Below, piece by piece: positions 30,363-39,197 of a stretch of 64,000 nucleotides of DNA. The DNA lies in assembly GCF_000152725.1 (NCBI RefSeq), contig NZ_CH724131.1, positions 2,501,273-2,565,272 of the forward strand. The letters run 5' to 3'. Below the pieces are notes generated by a model. The model was given only the letters and a program-made list of their open reading frames with translations, was not told the DNA's origin and did no database searches. The number at the start of each line of letters is the position of its first letter. The first letter of the stretch is position 1. The translations under genes and the position numbers were made by a program. The stretch is from Pseudooceanicola batsensis HTCC2597 (GTDB taxonomy: Bacteria; Pseudomonadota; Alphaproteobacteria; Rhodobacterales; Rhodobacteraceae).

Positions 30363-30686
30363 ATGATCGACTGGAACAAGGCGCAGCAACTTGCCGGAGA
30401 GGTCGGCAGCGACCGCTTTGAAGAAGTGGCCGTTCTCTCGTTGCAGGCTATCGAGATTGCCCTGCAGACCATAGGCATGGCCGAAGACCTCGAGGCGGCA
30501 CTGCACTTCGTCAAGCGATGCGCGCTGAACCTCGGCTTCGCCGCTTTCGCGACCCGGGTGGCCGAGGCCGAGCATCTGGCCGCGCTTGGCCGCCCGGACG
30601 AGGTAGACCTGATCGGGCTTGGCCGCGTCTACCGCGAAAGCCGCGACCTCTTCCTAACCGAGTTTCGCGGGCGCATCGCCGCCTAG
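30363..30686 (+). CDS. degenerate Hpt (histidine phosphotransfer)-like protein
   Basis: 107 residues, all-helical by pattern. It begins [21 protein letters not shown], like short Roseobacter Hpt proteins. The phosphorylation segment reads [18 protein letters not shown]: the His and the Lys three residues on are present, while the Gly that usually follows the Lys (H-x-L-K-G) is replaced by Arg. No response regulator or kinase gene is close. It could be a phosphorelay shuttle or a diverged anti-kinase. Its stop overlaps the ilvA stop by 4 bases (convergent). Confidence 0.6.
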   Translation: MIDWNKAQQLAGEVGSDRFEEVAVLSLQAIEIALQTIGMAEDLEAALHFVKRCALNLGFAAFATRVAEAEHLAALGRPDEVDLIGLGRVYRESRDLFLTEFRGRIAA

Positions 30687-31918
30687 ATCAGGAACTCTGC
30701 CAGGATCGTGTCGCGCGTGATGTCGCGATAGGTGAACCCGCCTTCGTCCAGCCGCTGGAAGAGCGTGTCGAAATCCCCGGCCCGCTTCGCCTCGATCCCG
30801 ATCAGCACGGATCCGAAGTTGCGCGCCGATTTCTTGAGGTACTCGAACCGCGCGATGTCGTCCTCGGGCCCCAGCATGTTCAGGAATTCCTTCAACGCGC
30901 CAGGCCGCTGCGGCAGCCTCAGGATCAGGTACTTCTTGACGCCGGAATGACGCTGCGCCCTCTCCTTCACCTCGGGCAGCCGCTCGAAATCGAAATTCCC
31001 GCCCGAGGTGACGCAGATCACCCGTTTTCCCCTTATCTCGTCCCTGATCGCATCCAGCACGTCGACCGCCAGAGCCCCGGCGGGTTCCAGCACGATCCCT
31101 TCGATGTTCAGCATCTCGAGCATGGTGATGCAGATCCGGTCCTCCGGCGCGGCCAGCACATCCTGCCGGTCGATCCCGTCGAGACGCTCCCACGGTTTCG
31201 CGCCGATCCGCGCCACAGCCGCCCCGTCGACGAAGCTGTCCACCTTGGTCAATGTCACCGGTCCGCCGTTTTCGACCGCCGCCGCGAGCGAGGCGCCGCC
31301 GGCGGGTTCGACGAATTTCAGTCTCTGTTCCGGGCCGAAATAGCTCCGGACTCCGGCCGACAGTCCCCCGCCGCCGACAGGCAGGACGATCAAGTCCGCG
31401 CCGCGCGGCATCTCGGCCTCGATCTCGGCCGCGATCGTCGCCTGCCCCAGGATCACGTCCTCGTCGTCGAAAGGCGCCAGGAAATGCCCGCCCTCGGTCG
31501 CGCAGAAGTCCTGCGCCTCGGCCAGCGTGTCGTCGAAATAGTCCCCCACAAGCCGGATTTCGACCATGTCGCCGCCGAAGATACGCGTCTTGTCGATCTT
31601 CTGCTGCGGTGTCGTCACCGGCATGAAGATCACCCCGCGCACCCCGAAATGCCGGCACATATAGGCCATCCCCTGCGCGTGGTTCCCGGCGCTTGCGCAG
31701 ACGAACAACGTTGCCCCCTGCGCCCGCCGCATGGCGTTGAAGGCGCCGCGCAGCTTGTAGGACCGTACCGGCGACAGATCCTCGCGCTTCAGCCAGATAT
31801 CCGCCCCGAACTTGTCGGACAGATGATCGTTGCGCATCAGCGGCGTGACGGGAAAGACCGATCGCATCGCCACCATGGCGGCCCGGGCCTTGTCGCGGAA
31901 GTCTTCGATATCTCTCAT
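30683..31918 (-). CDS. ilvA: threonine ammonia-lyase
   Basis: 411 residues. It makes 2-oxobutanoate from threonine, the first step to isoleucine. PLP Lys55 is in VRSYKLRGA, the phosphate loop is ASAGNHAQG, and the ribbon [11 protein letters not shown] is seen. The C-terminal ACT-like domain (about 330-405; [22 protein letters not shown]) suggests allosteric control and matches short IlvA forms with one ACT domain. It is divergent from argG and convergent with the Hpt-like gene. Confidence 0.93.
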   Translation of the reverse strand: MRDIEDFRDKARAAMVAMRSVFPVTPLMRNDHLSDKFGADIWLKREDLSPVRSYKLRGAFNAMRRAQGATLFVCASAGNHAQGMAYMCRHFGVRGVIFMPVTTPQQKIDKTRIFGGDMVEIRLVGDYFDDTLAEAQDFCATEGGHFLAPFDDEDVILGQATIAAEIEAEMPRGADLIVLPVGGGGLSAGVRSYFGPEQRLKFVEPAGGASLAAAVENGGPVTLTKVDSFVDGAAVARIGAKPWERLDGIDRQDVLAAPEDRICITMLEMLNIEGIVLEPAGALAVDVLDAIRDEIRGKRVICVTSGGNFDFERLPEVKERAQRHSGVKKYLILRLPQRPGALKEFLNMLGPEDDIARFEYLKKSARNFGSVLIGIEAKRAGDFDTLFQRLDEGGFTYRDITRDTILAEFLI

Positions 31919-32020
31919 CCCTTTTCATTGCCGCTTTGTGCCGGGCGCGGCAAGGGCCGCGACCTTGTGCCCCCTCGAAAAACCCGCTATCGCCTCGCCC
32001 GATCAAGACAAGGGGACATC

Positions 32021-33244
32021 ATGAGCGCGCCGAAGAAAGTCGTCCTGGCCTATTCCGGGGGCCTCGACACCTCGATCATCCTGAAATGGCTGCAGACCGA
32101 ATACGGTTGCGAGGTCGTGACCTTCACCGCCGACCTCGGCCAGGGCGAAGAGCTCGAACCCGCCCGCAAGAAGGCCGAATTGCTCGGCATCAGCCCCGAG
32201 AACATCTATATCGAAGACATCCGCGAGGAATTCACCCGCGACTTCGTCTTCCCGATGTTCCGCGCCAATGCCCTCTACGAGGGGCTTTACCTGCTGGGCA
32301 CCTCCATCGCCCGCCCCCTGATCTCCAAGCGGCTGGTCGAGATCGCCGAGGAAACCGGCGCCGATGCCGTCGCCCACGGGGCCACCGGCAAGGGCAACGA
32401 TCAGGTGCGGTTCGAGCTTTCCGCCTATGCCCTGAACCCCGAAATCAAGGTGATCGCCCCCTGGCGTGAATGGGACCTGACCTCGCGCACCAGGCTTCTG
32501 GAATTTGCCGAGGCGAACCAGATCCCGATCGCCAAGGACAAGCGCGGCGAGGCGCCGTTCTCGGTCGATGCGAACCTCCTGCACACCTCCTCCGAGGGCA
32601 AGGTGCTGGAAAACCCCGCCGACGAGGCCCCGGATTACGTCCTGCAGCGCATCACCCGCCCCGAGGACGCGCCGGACCAGCCGGAATTCGTCGAGATCAC
32701 GTTCGAGAAGGGGGATGCCGTCGCCATCGACGGTGAGGCCATGTCCCCCGCCACGATCCTGACGAAGCTGAACGAGTTGGGCGGCAAGCACGGGATCGGC
32801 ATCCTCGACCTGGTCGAGAACCGCTTTGTCGGCATGAAGTCCCGTGGCGTCTACGAGACCCCCGGCGGCACCGTCCTGCTCGAGGCGCATCGCGGCATCG
32901 AACAGATCACGCTCGACAGCGGCGCGGGTCACCTCAAGGACTCGATCATGCCCCGCTACGCGGAACTCATCTACAACGGCTTCTGGTTCTCTCCCGAGCG
33001 CGAGATGCTGCAGGCCCTGATCGACAAGAGCCAGGAACACGTCTCGGGCACCGTCCGGCTGAAGCTCTACAAGGGCTCCGCCCGCACCGTCGCGCGCTGG
33101 TCCGACCATTCGCTTTATTCCGAAGCCCACGTGACCTTCGAGGAAGACGCCGGCGCCTACGACCAGAAGGACGCCCAGGGCTTCATTCAGCTCAACGCGC
33201 TGCGCTTGAAGCTTCTGGCCGCCCGGGACCGGCGGTTGAAATAG
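32021..33244 (+). CDS. argG: argininosuccinate synthase
   Basis: 407 residues starting at ATG 32021 ([24 protein letters not shown]) after an AAGGGGA site; the frame stays open far upstream but that part is antisense to ilvA. ArgG joins citrulline and aspartate using ATP. The PP-motif [26 protein letters not shown] and [14 protein letters not shown] are present. A strong terminator follows, so the gene is probably monocistronic. Confidence 0.97.
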   Translation: MSAPKKVVLAYSGGLDTSIILKWLQTEYGCEVVTFTADLGQGEELEPARKKAELLGISPENIYIEDIREEFTRDFVFPMFRANALYEGLYLLGTSIARPLISKRLVEIAEETGADAVAHGATGKGNDQVRFELSAYALNPEIKVIAPWREWDLTSRTRLLEFAEANQIPIAKDKRGEAPFSVDANLLHTSSEGKVLENPADEAPDYVLQRITRPEDAPDQPEFVEITFEKGDAVAIDGEAMSPATILTKLNELGGKHGIGILDLVENRFVGMKSRGVYETPGGTVLLEAHRGIEQITLDSGAGHLKDSIMPRYAELIYNGFWFSPEREMLQALIDKSQEHVSGTVRLKLYKGSARTVARWSDHSLYSEAHVTFEEDAGAYDQKDAQGFIQLNALRLKLLAARDRRLK

Positions 33245-33267
33245 GAACCTTGATCGCACAAGGCCAG

Positions 33268-33295
33268 GCCGCCGTTTCATTCCGGCGGCTTTTTC
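33268..33295 (+). terminator. intrinsic terminator after argG
   Basis: Stem GCCGCCG (33268-33274) and CGGCGGC (33283-33289), eight-base loop, then T5 (33290-33294). It lies 24 bases after the argG stop. Confidence 0.88.
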
Positions 33296-33392
33296 ATGCG
33301 GAACAGTGTCTATTTGGGGCGCTCTACGTTGCGTCACCGTTGTGGCCCGCGCACCGCTCGGCTCTAGCCTTCGGACAGCAGAGGGACACGAC

Positions 33393-33677
33393 ATGGCACT
33401 GACAGATATCGCTGCAAGGCTCCAGCGCGGGCTCGACGAGAAACCGCTGGAGAACTCGATCAAGTTCGATTGCGGAGAGGACGGCGCCATCACGCTGGAC
33501 GGCGACACCGCCTATCTCGGAAACAGGGCCGCCGACTGCACCATCCGCATCTCGGAAGCGAATCTGGCCAAGCTGATCGCAGGCAAGCTCAACCCGATGA
33601 CGGCCTTCGCCATGGGCAAGCTGAAGGTATCGGGCGACATGTCGGTCGCCCTGAAGCTCAGCCAGGTTCTGGGCTAA
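33393..33677 (+). CDS. SCP2 sterol-binding-domain protein
   Basis: 94 residues from ATG 33393 (MALTDIAARLQRGLDEKPLENS), preceded by GAGGGA at 6 bases. The whole protein is one SCP2 fold, with the typical ADCTIRISEANLAKLIAGKLNPMTAFAMGKLKVSGDMSVALKLSQVL. Such proteins bind lipids or acyl-CoA non-specifically; no enzyme domain is attached. The last 20 bases overlap the 3' end of the convergent sulfotransferase-like gene. Confidence 0.88.
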   Translation: MALTDIAARLQRGLDEKPLENSIKFDCGEDGAITLDGDTAYLGNRAADCTIRISEANLAKLIAGKLNPMTAFAMGKLKVSGDMSVALKLSQVLG

Positions 33678-34380
33678 GCTTCGCCGCCGCCAGCCGCCGG
33701 TAATAGGGCATCGCCGCCTCGGCCATCTCGGCGTGGCCTCCCTTCAGCACCGGCAGATCCCCCTCCGGCCCGGCGAAGCCGGTCGAGCCGTGCACCGCAC
33801 CGTACCAGACCGGCGCCCAGACACCGTCGACGGCCTTTGGTCCGGCCGGCCACGACAGCATAGCGGGATCCCAAGGCAGGCCGATCCGGCTGCACAGGGC
33901 GCGCAACATCGCTTCCGGCCGGGCCCGCACGTCCGATCCTTCGACCACCACCGGATCGATCCCCTGCGCGACGAGGTCGTCGTATATCCCCGCCAGTTGC
34001 GCAGCGCCGATATCCTCAAGCCCCGCCTCTGCGAAACCCTTGGTGAAGGAGGCGACGACACGGGCCGGGTGACGGATCAGCAGGACATGCGCCATATCGG
34101 TCCACCAGTCGCGCCGGATCCCCGGCAGCATGTGCTGCGCCATGTGCTTGTGATAGACATGCGGGGACGAATCCGCCTCCAACAGGGTCGAAATCACCGC
34201 CTCGGGATCGGTGGGCTGCGACCCCAGAACCTCGGCGCGCATCGGATGCGGCTTGTCCGTCGCGGCGAGGTAGGCGGCATAGAACGGCTCGTCCACGGCG
34301 CCGCAATCGGCCCGGTTCGAAAAGGCGTACATCAGCGCGGTCGAGATGTTGCGCGGCCCGGACCAGCAGGCGATCTTCAT
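33658..34380 (-). CDS. sulfotransferase-like P-loop protein
   Basis: 240 residues from ATG 34380, overlapping the aminotransferase stop as ATGA. It begins MKIACWSGPRNISTALMYAF; the GPRNIST loop is the PAPS-phosphate-binding motif of the branched-chain-aminotransferase-associated sulfotransferase-like family. VLLIRHPARVVASF is the second PAPS-binding (3'-phosphate) motif. The acceptor is not known. Translational coupling to a class IV aminotransferase suggests a shared pathway. Its stop lies inside the end of the SCP2 gene on the other strand. Confidence 0.78.
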   Translation of the reverse strand: MKIACWSGPRNISTALMYAFSNRADCGAVDEPFYAAYLAATDKPHPMRAEVLGSQPTDPEAVISTLLEADSSPHVYHKHMAQHMLPGIRRDWWTDMAHVLLIRHPARVVASFTKGFAEAGLEDIGAAQLAGIYDDLVAQGIDPVVVEGSDVRARPEAMLRALCSRIGLPWDPAMLSWPAGPKAVDGVWAPVWYGAVHGSTGFAGPEGDLPVLKGGHAEMAEAAMPYYRRLAAAKLSPEPG

Positions 34381-35273
34381 CGCGCGACGAGCGCCTTGTA
34401 GAGACCCCGGATCCGCGCGGTCGTGGGCCCCAGCTGCCCGTCGCCGATCACCCGTCCGTCGATCTTGCCGACCGGCGATTGCGCGCCGAAGGTTCCGGTG
34501 ACAAAGGCCTCTTCCGCGGAATAGCACTCCACGAGCGAGAAATTCTTCTCGAAGACGGGTATTCCGGCTTCGCGGCAGAGGTCGATGACCTTCTGCCGGG
34601 TGATCCCGTTCATGCAGTAATCCCCGGTCGAGGTCCAAACCTCGCCCTTCCGCACGATGAAGAAGTTGCAGGCATTCGTCGTGTTCACGAAGCCATGCAC
34701 ATCCAGCATCAGCGCCTCGTCCGCGCCGGCTTTTTCGGCTGCAATACAGGCAAGAATGCAGTTCAGCTTGGAGTGCGAGTTCAGCTTGGGATCCTGGGTC
34801 ATCGGCAGCCCCCGCAGATGCGGCACGGTCGCCAGGCGCAGCGGACGCCCGACCCGGGGCACCGAATGTTCCATGATGATCGCGACCGTAGGACCCGAGC
34901 GCGACAGAGACGGGTGCTGGAACGGCCGGATCTTGCGCCCCCGCGTGACCATAAGCCGGGCGTGGGCATCCGTCTCCATCCCGTTCGCGAGACGCAATTC
35001 CTCAAGAACAGAGACGATTTCGGCCCTGGTCATGCCGATATCGAGATCGATCGCCTTGGCCGCCTCGAACAGCCGGTCGAGATGGTCGTCCAGGAAGGCC
35101 CACCGGCCATCGTATAGCCGCAGCCCCTCCCAGATACCGTCGCCCAGCATGAAGCCGCTGTCGTAGATGCTCACCACCGCCTCGTCCGGTCCGACGATCC
35201 GGCCGTTCAGGTAGTATCTGAGATCAGCGTTGCGCGGGTCGTCTTCGGCGTCGTGGGTAGTCTGGTCCTGCAT
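34377..35273 (-). CDS. class IV aminotransferase (branched-chain or D-amino-acid type)
   Basis: 298 residues, fold type IV PLP enzyme. PLP Lys169 lies in SHSKLNCILA; DSGFMLGDGIWEGLRLYDG and ACNFFIVRKGEVWTSTG are typical. The family includes IlvE, D-alanine transaminase and 4-amino-4-deoxychorismate lyase; the sequence favours an IlvE/Dat-like transaminase, without resolving the stereochemistry. The sulfotransferase-like gene follows with an ATGA overlap. Confidence 0.85.
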   Translation of the reverse strand: MQDQTTHDAEDDPRNADLRYYLNGRIVGPDEAVVSIYDSGFMLGDGIWEGLRLYDGRWAFLDDHLDRLFEAAKAIDLDIGMTRAEIVSVLEELRLANGMETDAHARLMVTRGRKIRPFQHPSLSRSGPTVAIIMEHSVPRVGRPLRLATVPHLRGLPMTQDPKLNSHSKLNCILACIAAEKAGADEALMLDVHGFVNTTNACNFFIVRKGEVWTSTGDYCMNGITRQKVIDLCREAGIPVFEKNFSLVECYSAEEAFVTGTFGAQSPVGKIDGRVIGDGQLGPTTARIRGLYKALVAR

Positions 35274-35334
35274 CGGGTTCCTCCGGTTTCGACCGGCACG
35301 CTAGAACCGTTGCCAGAGGAAGAAAAGGCACATG

Positions 35335-35360
35335 AAAAGACCGCGGGACTGGCCGCGGTC
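35335..35360 (-). terminator. minus-strand terminator after the DUF7282-like gene
   Basis: Stem GACCGCGG (35339-35346) with CCGCGGTC (35353-35360); on the minus strand it is followed by TTTTC. It lies about 80 bases after the stop of the secreted-protein gene at 35441. Confidence 0.75.
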
Positions 35361-35411
35361 TCTCACGGTCCGGGAGCTGGGGGAGAAGGATGACCCGGAC
35401 CAACTCTCGCC

Positions 35412-35432
35412 GTGCGGTTGGGGCAACCGCAC
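35412..35432. repeat. perfect short hairpin directly after the DUF7282-like gene
   Basis: GTGCGGTTG (35412-35420) and CAACCGCAC (35424-35432) form a perfect 9-bp stem with a 3-base loop. It has no T run of its own; it could protect the mRNA 3' end or slow polymerase before the terminator downstream. Confidence 0.6.
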
Positions 35433-35440
35433 CGACGGAG

Positions 35441-35854
35441 TCATTCTGCCGTGATGGTCTGCATCACGAGGTTTCCGTCGGGCTTGATCGGCCCGTCCTC
35501 GGTCGCGCCGAGCGTGTATTCGAAGACACCCGTCTGCGTGCCGCCGGCCTCGGAATGAACCATGAGCATCAGCATGTCGCCCGAAGCCACCTCTTCGGTG
35601 AGGATCGCGGACACATCCATGTTCTCGCCCATCTTGATGGGGGCATGCCCGACCACCGGGCCCGGCTTCATGTCGGAATCGGTGCGGTGTACGACCAGCC
35701 AGCCGTTCTCGGGCGCGACGACCTTCGAGGCGGTCACCGTGCCTCCGGAGACATCTTGGTCCATGCCCTCGACCGCAGGGGTCATGGAGTGGCTTGCCTC
35801 GAGGGCGGCGCTTGCGGATACGGCAAATGCCGATGCGATGATGAATGTCTTCAT
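35441..35854 (-). CDS. secreted DUF7282-like protein
   Basis: 137 residues with a signal peptide (MKTFIIASAFAVSASAALEA). The mature part is beta-rich and acidic: VTASKVVAPENGWLVVHRTDSDMKPGPVVGHAPIKMGENMDVSAIL, then VASGDMLMLMVHSEAG. This matches the DUF7282 pattern seen in exported proteins of bacteria and archaea, with no known function. AGGGAG stands 8 bases before the ATG. It is flanked by its own hairpins, so it looks like a single-gene unit between the ribokinase and the aminotransferase gene. Confidence 0.72.
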   Translation of the reverse strand: MKTFIIASAFAVSASAALEASHSMTPAVEGMDQDVSGGTVTASKVVAPENGWLVVHRTDSDMKPGPVVGHAPIKMGENMDVSAILTEEVASGDMLMLMVHSEAGGTQTGVFEYTLGATEDGPIKPDGNLVMQTITAE

Positions 35855-35930
35855 TTGGATGCTCCCTTGAGGCGTCTTGGTCCTGCTTCCGGACCTCCGC
35901 CTTAATCACGAAGCCGCGCGCGCCTCAGTT

Positions 35931-36809
35931 TCAGCCGCGTGCAAAATAGTTCTCGACCTCGACCCTTTCTGGGATCACGTCGGCCGTGCCGAGCCGCGTC
36001 ACCATCAGCGCTCCGGCCTTCTGGGCAAGACCGATGGCCTGCGCCATCTCCATCCCCTGATCCAGCGCCGCCAGAAGATAGCCCGTGAAGGTGTCGCCCG
36101 CCCCGGTGGTATCGACGACCTCGACCCGGGGGGCGGCAAACTCGCGCACCGTCCCGCCGGCGGTGCGGATCCAGCGGCAGCCGCCGGCGCCGAGGGTCAC
36201 GACGATATCGGCGACATCGAGTTCGGGCAGCGGCCGGTCCATCCCCAGCTCGAGTTGCGCAGCCTCGACCGCGTTCAGGACCAGGAGGTCGGTCAATGGC
36301 AGGGCGGCCGCGACCGCATCGACCGAGAAGGGCGCGGCGGCATAGCACCGTAGCAGCCCCCGCAGGCCCGCCGCCTCAAGGAACGCGGCCTGTGCGTTCG
36401 TCTCGTTCTGGCAGACCGCGATGTCCCCTGCCGTCGCGTCGGCCAACGCGATTTCTGTTCCGGCGGGCTCTATCGCCAGGTTCGCGCCGGGATACAGGAT
36501 GATCTGGTTTTCGCCACGGGCATCCACGGCGATGATCGCGTGGCCCGATACCTCGTCGACCGTGGCGATCCGGTCCACCCCGACCCCGTAGTCCGCCAGC
36601 CGGTCGCGCATCCAGCCGCCGTCGGGTCCGACCGCGCCGATATGATGAACGCGCGACCCGGCCCGCGCCACGGCGACCGACATGTTGGCGCCCTTGCCGC
36701 CCAGCCCCGTCCGATGCGACTGCGCGGCCAGCGTCTCGCCCGGTTCGGGAAGGTGCGGCAGGCGATAGACCCTGTCCGCATTGACCGACCCGAGGTTCCA
36801 GACGGCCAT
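35931..36809 (-). CDS. PfkB-family sugar kinase (ribokinase-like)
   Basis: 292 residues. The N-terminal GGKGANMSVAVARAG motif and C-terminal DTTGAGDTFTGYLLAALDQG motif, with the catalytic Asp in GAGD, place it in the ribokinase branch. Ribokinase itself is likely; adenosine or fructose kinase remains possible. It starts 4 bases after the malic enzyme stop on the same strand, so the two are probably cotranscribed. Confidence 0.82.
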   Translation of the reverse strand: MAVWNLGSVNADRVYRLPHLPEPGETLAAQSHRTGLGGKGANMSVAVARAGSRVHHIGAVGPDGGWMRDRLADYGVGVDRIATVDEVSGHAIIAVDARGENQIILYPGANLAIEPAGTEIALADATAGDIAVCQNETNAQAAFLEAAGLRGLLRCYAAAPFSVDAVAAALPLTDLLVLNAVEAAQLELGMDRPLPELDVADIVVTLGAGGCRWIRTAGGTVREFAAPRVEVVDTTGAGDTFTGYLLAALDQGMEMAQAIGLAQKAGALMVTRLGTADVIPERVEVENYFARG

Positions 36810-36813
36810 CGCC

Positions 36814-39075
36814 TCAGTTCACCTTGCTCGCCGCCAGCAGCGCCATGTTGAGGATGTCGTTCACGGTCGATCCGGTCGAGCAGATCTGGATCGGCTTGTC
36901 GACGCCCGAAAGGATCGGCCCGATGACCGTGGCCCCCGCCATCTCCTGCATCAGCTTGACGCTGATGCTGGCGGAATGCCGCGCCGGCACGACGAGGACG
37001 TTGGCGTTACTGGTGAGCCGGGCAAAAGGGAAATGCTCGCGCGCACGCGCGTTCAGCGCCACGTCGACGGTCATTTCGCCCTCGAACTCGAAATCGACTC
37101 CGCGCGCTTCCAGCACTTTCGGCGCGATATGCATCTTTTCGGCCCGTTCCGAGACCGGATAGCCGAAGGTCGAGAAGCTGACGAAGGCCACCCGCGGTTC
37201 CAGCCCGAGGTCGCGGGCGACCTCGGCGCAGCGCTCCGCGATATTGGCCAGGTCTTCCTCGTCCGGCCATTCATGCACCAGCGTATCCGAGATCAGCACG
37301 ATCCGCCCCTTGTGGATCAGGGCAGTCACCCCGGCCGCCCCGTGCGCCGCGTCCGCATCGAAGACGTGGTTGATCAGCTCCAGCACATGCGCCGACTTCC
37401 GCGTCGCGCCGGTGACCAGACCGTCGCCATGCCCATGCGCCAGCATCAGCGCCGAGAAGACGTGCCGGTCTCGGGCCGCCAGCCGGTGGATGTCGATCTG
37501 ATCGTGACCCTTGCGCTGCAACCGGTCGTAGAGGAAGGTCTTGTATTCCTCGAGATGCTCGGTCTTGGCGGCGTTCACCACGCGAAGCTCGTCGAAGGCG
37601 TCGCCCAGCCCGGCGGCCTCCAGCTTGGCCTTCACGTCGGAATCCCGGCCCACCACGATGGCCTCGCCCAGCCCGGACCGCTGGTACATCACCGCCGCGC
37701 GCAGCACGCGCGGATCGTCGCCTTCGGCGAAGATCATCCGCGCCTGCGCGTTGCGCGCCCGGGTGTTGATGCTGCGCAGGATGTTCGCCGTGGGATCCAT
37801 CCGCGACTTGAGGCTCAGTTCATAGGCCTCCATGTCGACGATCGGGCGCCGCGCCGCGCCGGTGTCCATGCCGGCCCGCGCCACGGCGGGTGGCACGCGA
37901 TAGATCAGGCGCGGATCGAAGGGCGTCGGAATGATGTAGTCGCGCCCGAAGGTCAGCGTCCGGCCGTACGCCATCGCAACCTCGTCCGGCACGTCCTCGC
38001 GCGCCAGTTCGGCCAGCGCCTCGGCGCAGGCGATCTTCATCTCGTCGTTGATCGCGCGGGCATTGATGTCCAGCGCCCCGCGGAAGAGATAGGGGAACCC
38101 CAGCACGTTGTTCACCTGGTTCGGATAGTCCGACCGACCCGTCGCGACGATGGCATCCTCGCGCACCTCGTGTGCTTCTTCCGGCGTGATCTCGGGATCG
38201 GGGTTCGCCATGGCGAAGATCACCGGATCTTTGGCCATGCTCTCGACCATTTCGCGGGTCACCGCGCCCTTGACCGAGACCCCCAGGAAAACGTCGGCCC
38301 CCTCCATCGCATCCTCGAGCGTGCGGAGGTCCGTCTTGACCGCATGGGCCGACTTCCACTGGTTCATCCCCTCGGTGCGCCCCTGGTAGATCACGCCCTT
38401 GGTATCGCAGACGATGCAGTTGTCATGGGTCGCGCCCATCCGCTTGAGCAGCTCGATACAGGCGATGCCCGCCGCACCTGCCCCGTTCAGCACGATCTTG
38501 CACTCCGCGATGTTCTTGCCCGACAGCTTGAGCGCGTTGATCAGGCCCGCCGCGCAGATCACCGCCGTTCCGTGCTGATCGTCATGAAAGACCGGGATGT
38601 CCATCTCTTCCTTGAGCCGTTGCTCGATGATGAAACACTCCGGCGCCTTGATGTCCTCGAGGTTGATGCCCCCGAAGGACGGCCCCATCAGTTTGACCGC
38701 ATTGATGAAGGCCTCGGTATCCTCGGTGTCCAGTTCGAGATCGATCGAGTTCACGTCCGCGAACCGCTTGAACAGGACCGACTTGCCCTCCATCACCGGC
38801 TTCGAGGCCAGCGCGCCGAGATTGCCCAGCCCCAGAACCGCTGTCCCGTTCGAGATCACCGCGACGAGGTTGCCCTTGTTGGTGTAGTCATAGGCCGTCT
38901 CCGGGTTGGCGTGGATCGCCTCGCAGGGCACCGCCACGCCGGGCGAATAGGCCAGCGACAGATCCCGCTGCGTCGTCATCGGAACGGTCGCCGTGACCTC
39001 CCACTTCCCGGGGAACGGTTCGAGGTGGAACGCGAGCGCGTCCTCCGGCGTGATCCGGGATTTCGGCTTGGACAT
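36814..39075 (-). CDS. maeB: NADP-dependent malic enzyme with phosphotransacetylase-like C-terminal domain
   Basis: 753 residues. The first 430 form the malic enzyme: DYTNKGNLVAVISNGTAVLGLGN, HDDQHGTAVICAAGL and NGAGAAGIACIELL (NADP site). The last 310 resemble phosphotransacetylase (TEHLEEYKTFLYD... and QICSTGSTVNDILNMALLAASKVN), as in MaeB-type hybrid enzymes where it usually gives regulation by acetyl-CoA rather than transacetylase activity. It converts malate to pyruvate and CO2. It is divergent from mutS. Confidence 0.95.
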   Translation of the reverse strand: MSKPKSRITPEDALAFHLEPFPGKWEVTATVPMTTQRDLSLAYSPGVAVPCEAIHANPETAYDYTNKGNLVAVISNGTAVLGLGNLGALASKPVMEGKSVLFKRFADVNSIDLELDTEDTEAFINAVKLMGPSFGGINLEDIKAPECFIIEQRLKEEMDIPVFHDDQHGTAVICAAGLINALKLSGKNIAECKIVLNGAGAAGIACIELLKRMGATHDNCIVCDTKGVIYQGRTEGMNQWKSAHAVKTDLRTLEDAMEGADVFLGVSVKGAVTREMVESMAKDPVIFAMANPDPEITPEEAHEVREDAIVATGRSDYPNQVNNVLGFPYLFRGALDINARAINDEMKIACAEALAELAREDVPDEVAMAYGRTLTFGRDYIIPTPFDPRLIYRVPPAVARAGMDTGAARRPIVDMEAYELSLKSRMDPTANILRSINTRARNAQARMIFAEGDDPRVLRAAVMYQRSGLGEAIVVGRDSDVKAKLEAAGLGDAFDELRVVNAAKTEHLEEYKTFLYDRLQRKGHDQIDIHRLAARDRHVFSALMLAHGHGDGLVTGATRKSAHVLELINHVFDADAAHGAAGVTALIHKGRIVLISDTLVHEWPDEEDLANIAERCAEVARDLGLEPRVAFVSFSTFGYPVSERAEKMHIAPKVLEARGVDFEFEGEMTVDVALNARAREHFPFARLTSNANVLVVPARHSASISVKLMQEMAGATVIGPILSGVDKPIQICSTGSTVNDILNMALLAASKVN

Positions 39076-39197
39076 GCGGGCAACTCCTCCTGCGGCTTGC
39101 GCGTCTTACACAAGGGGCGCGTTTCGCTCAACCATTTCGGCTTTAACCCGTGACTCCGGGTTTGTAAGGTCGCCGGCAAGAACGCCGGGGGGCACCG

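Noticed and set aside
36781..39153. 790-codon open frame on the plus strand opposite maeB
   Set aside because: Antisense of an intact malic enzyme; no motif or plausible start context.
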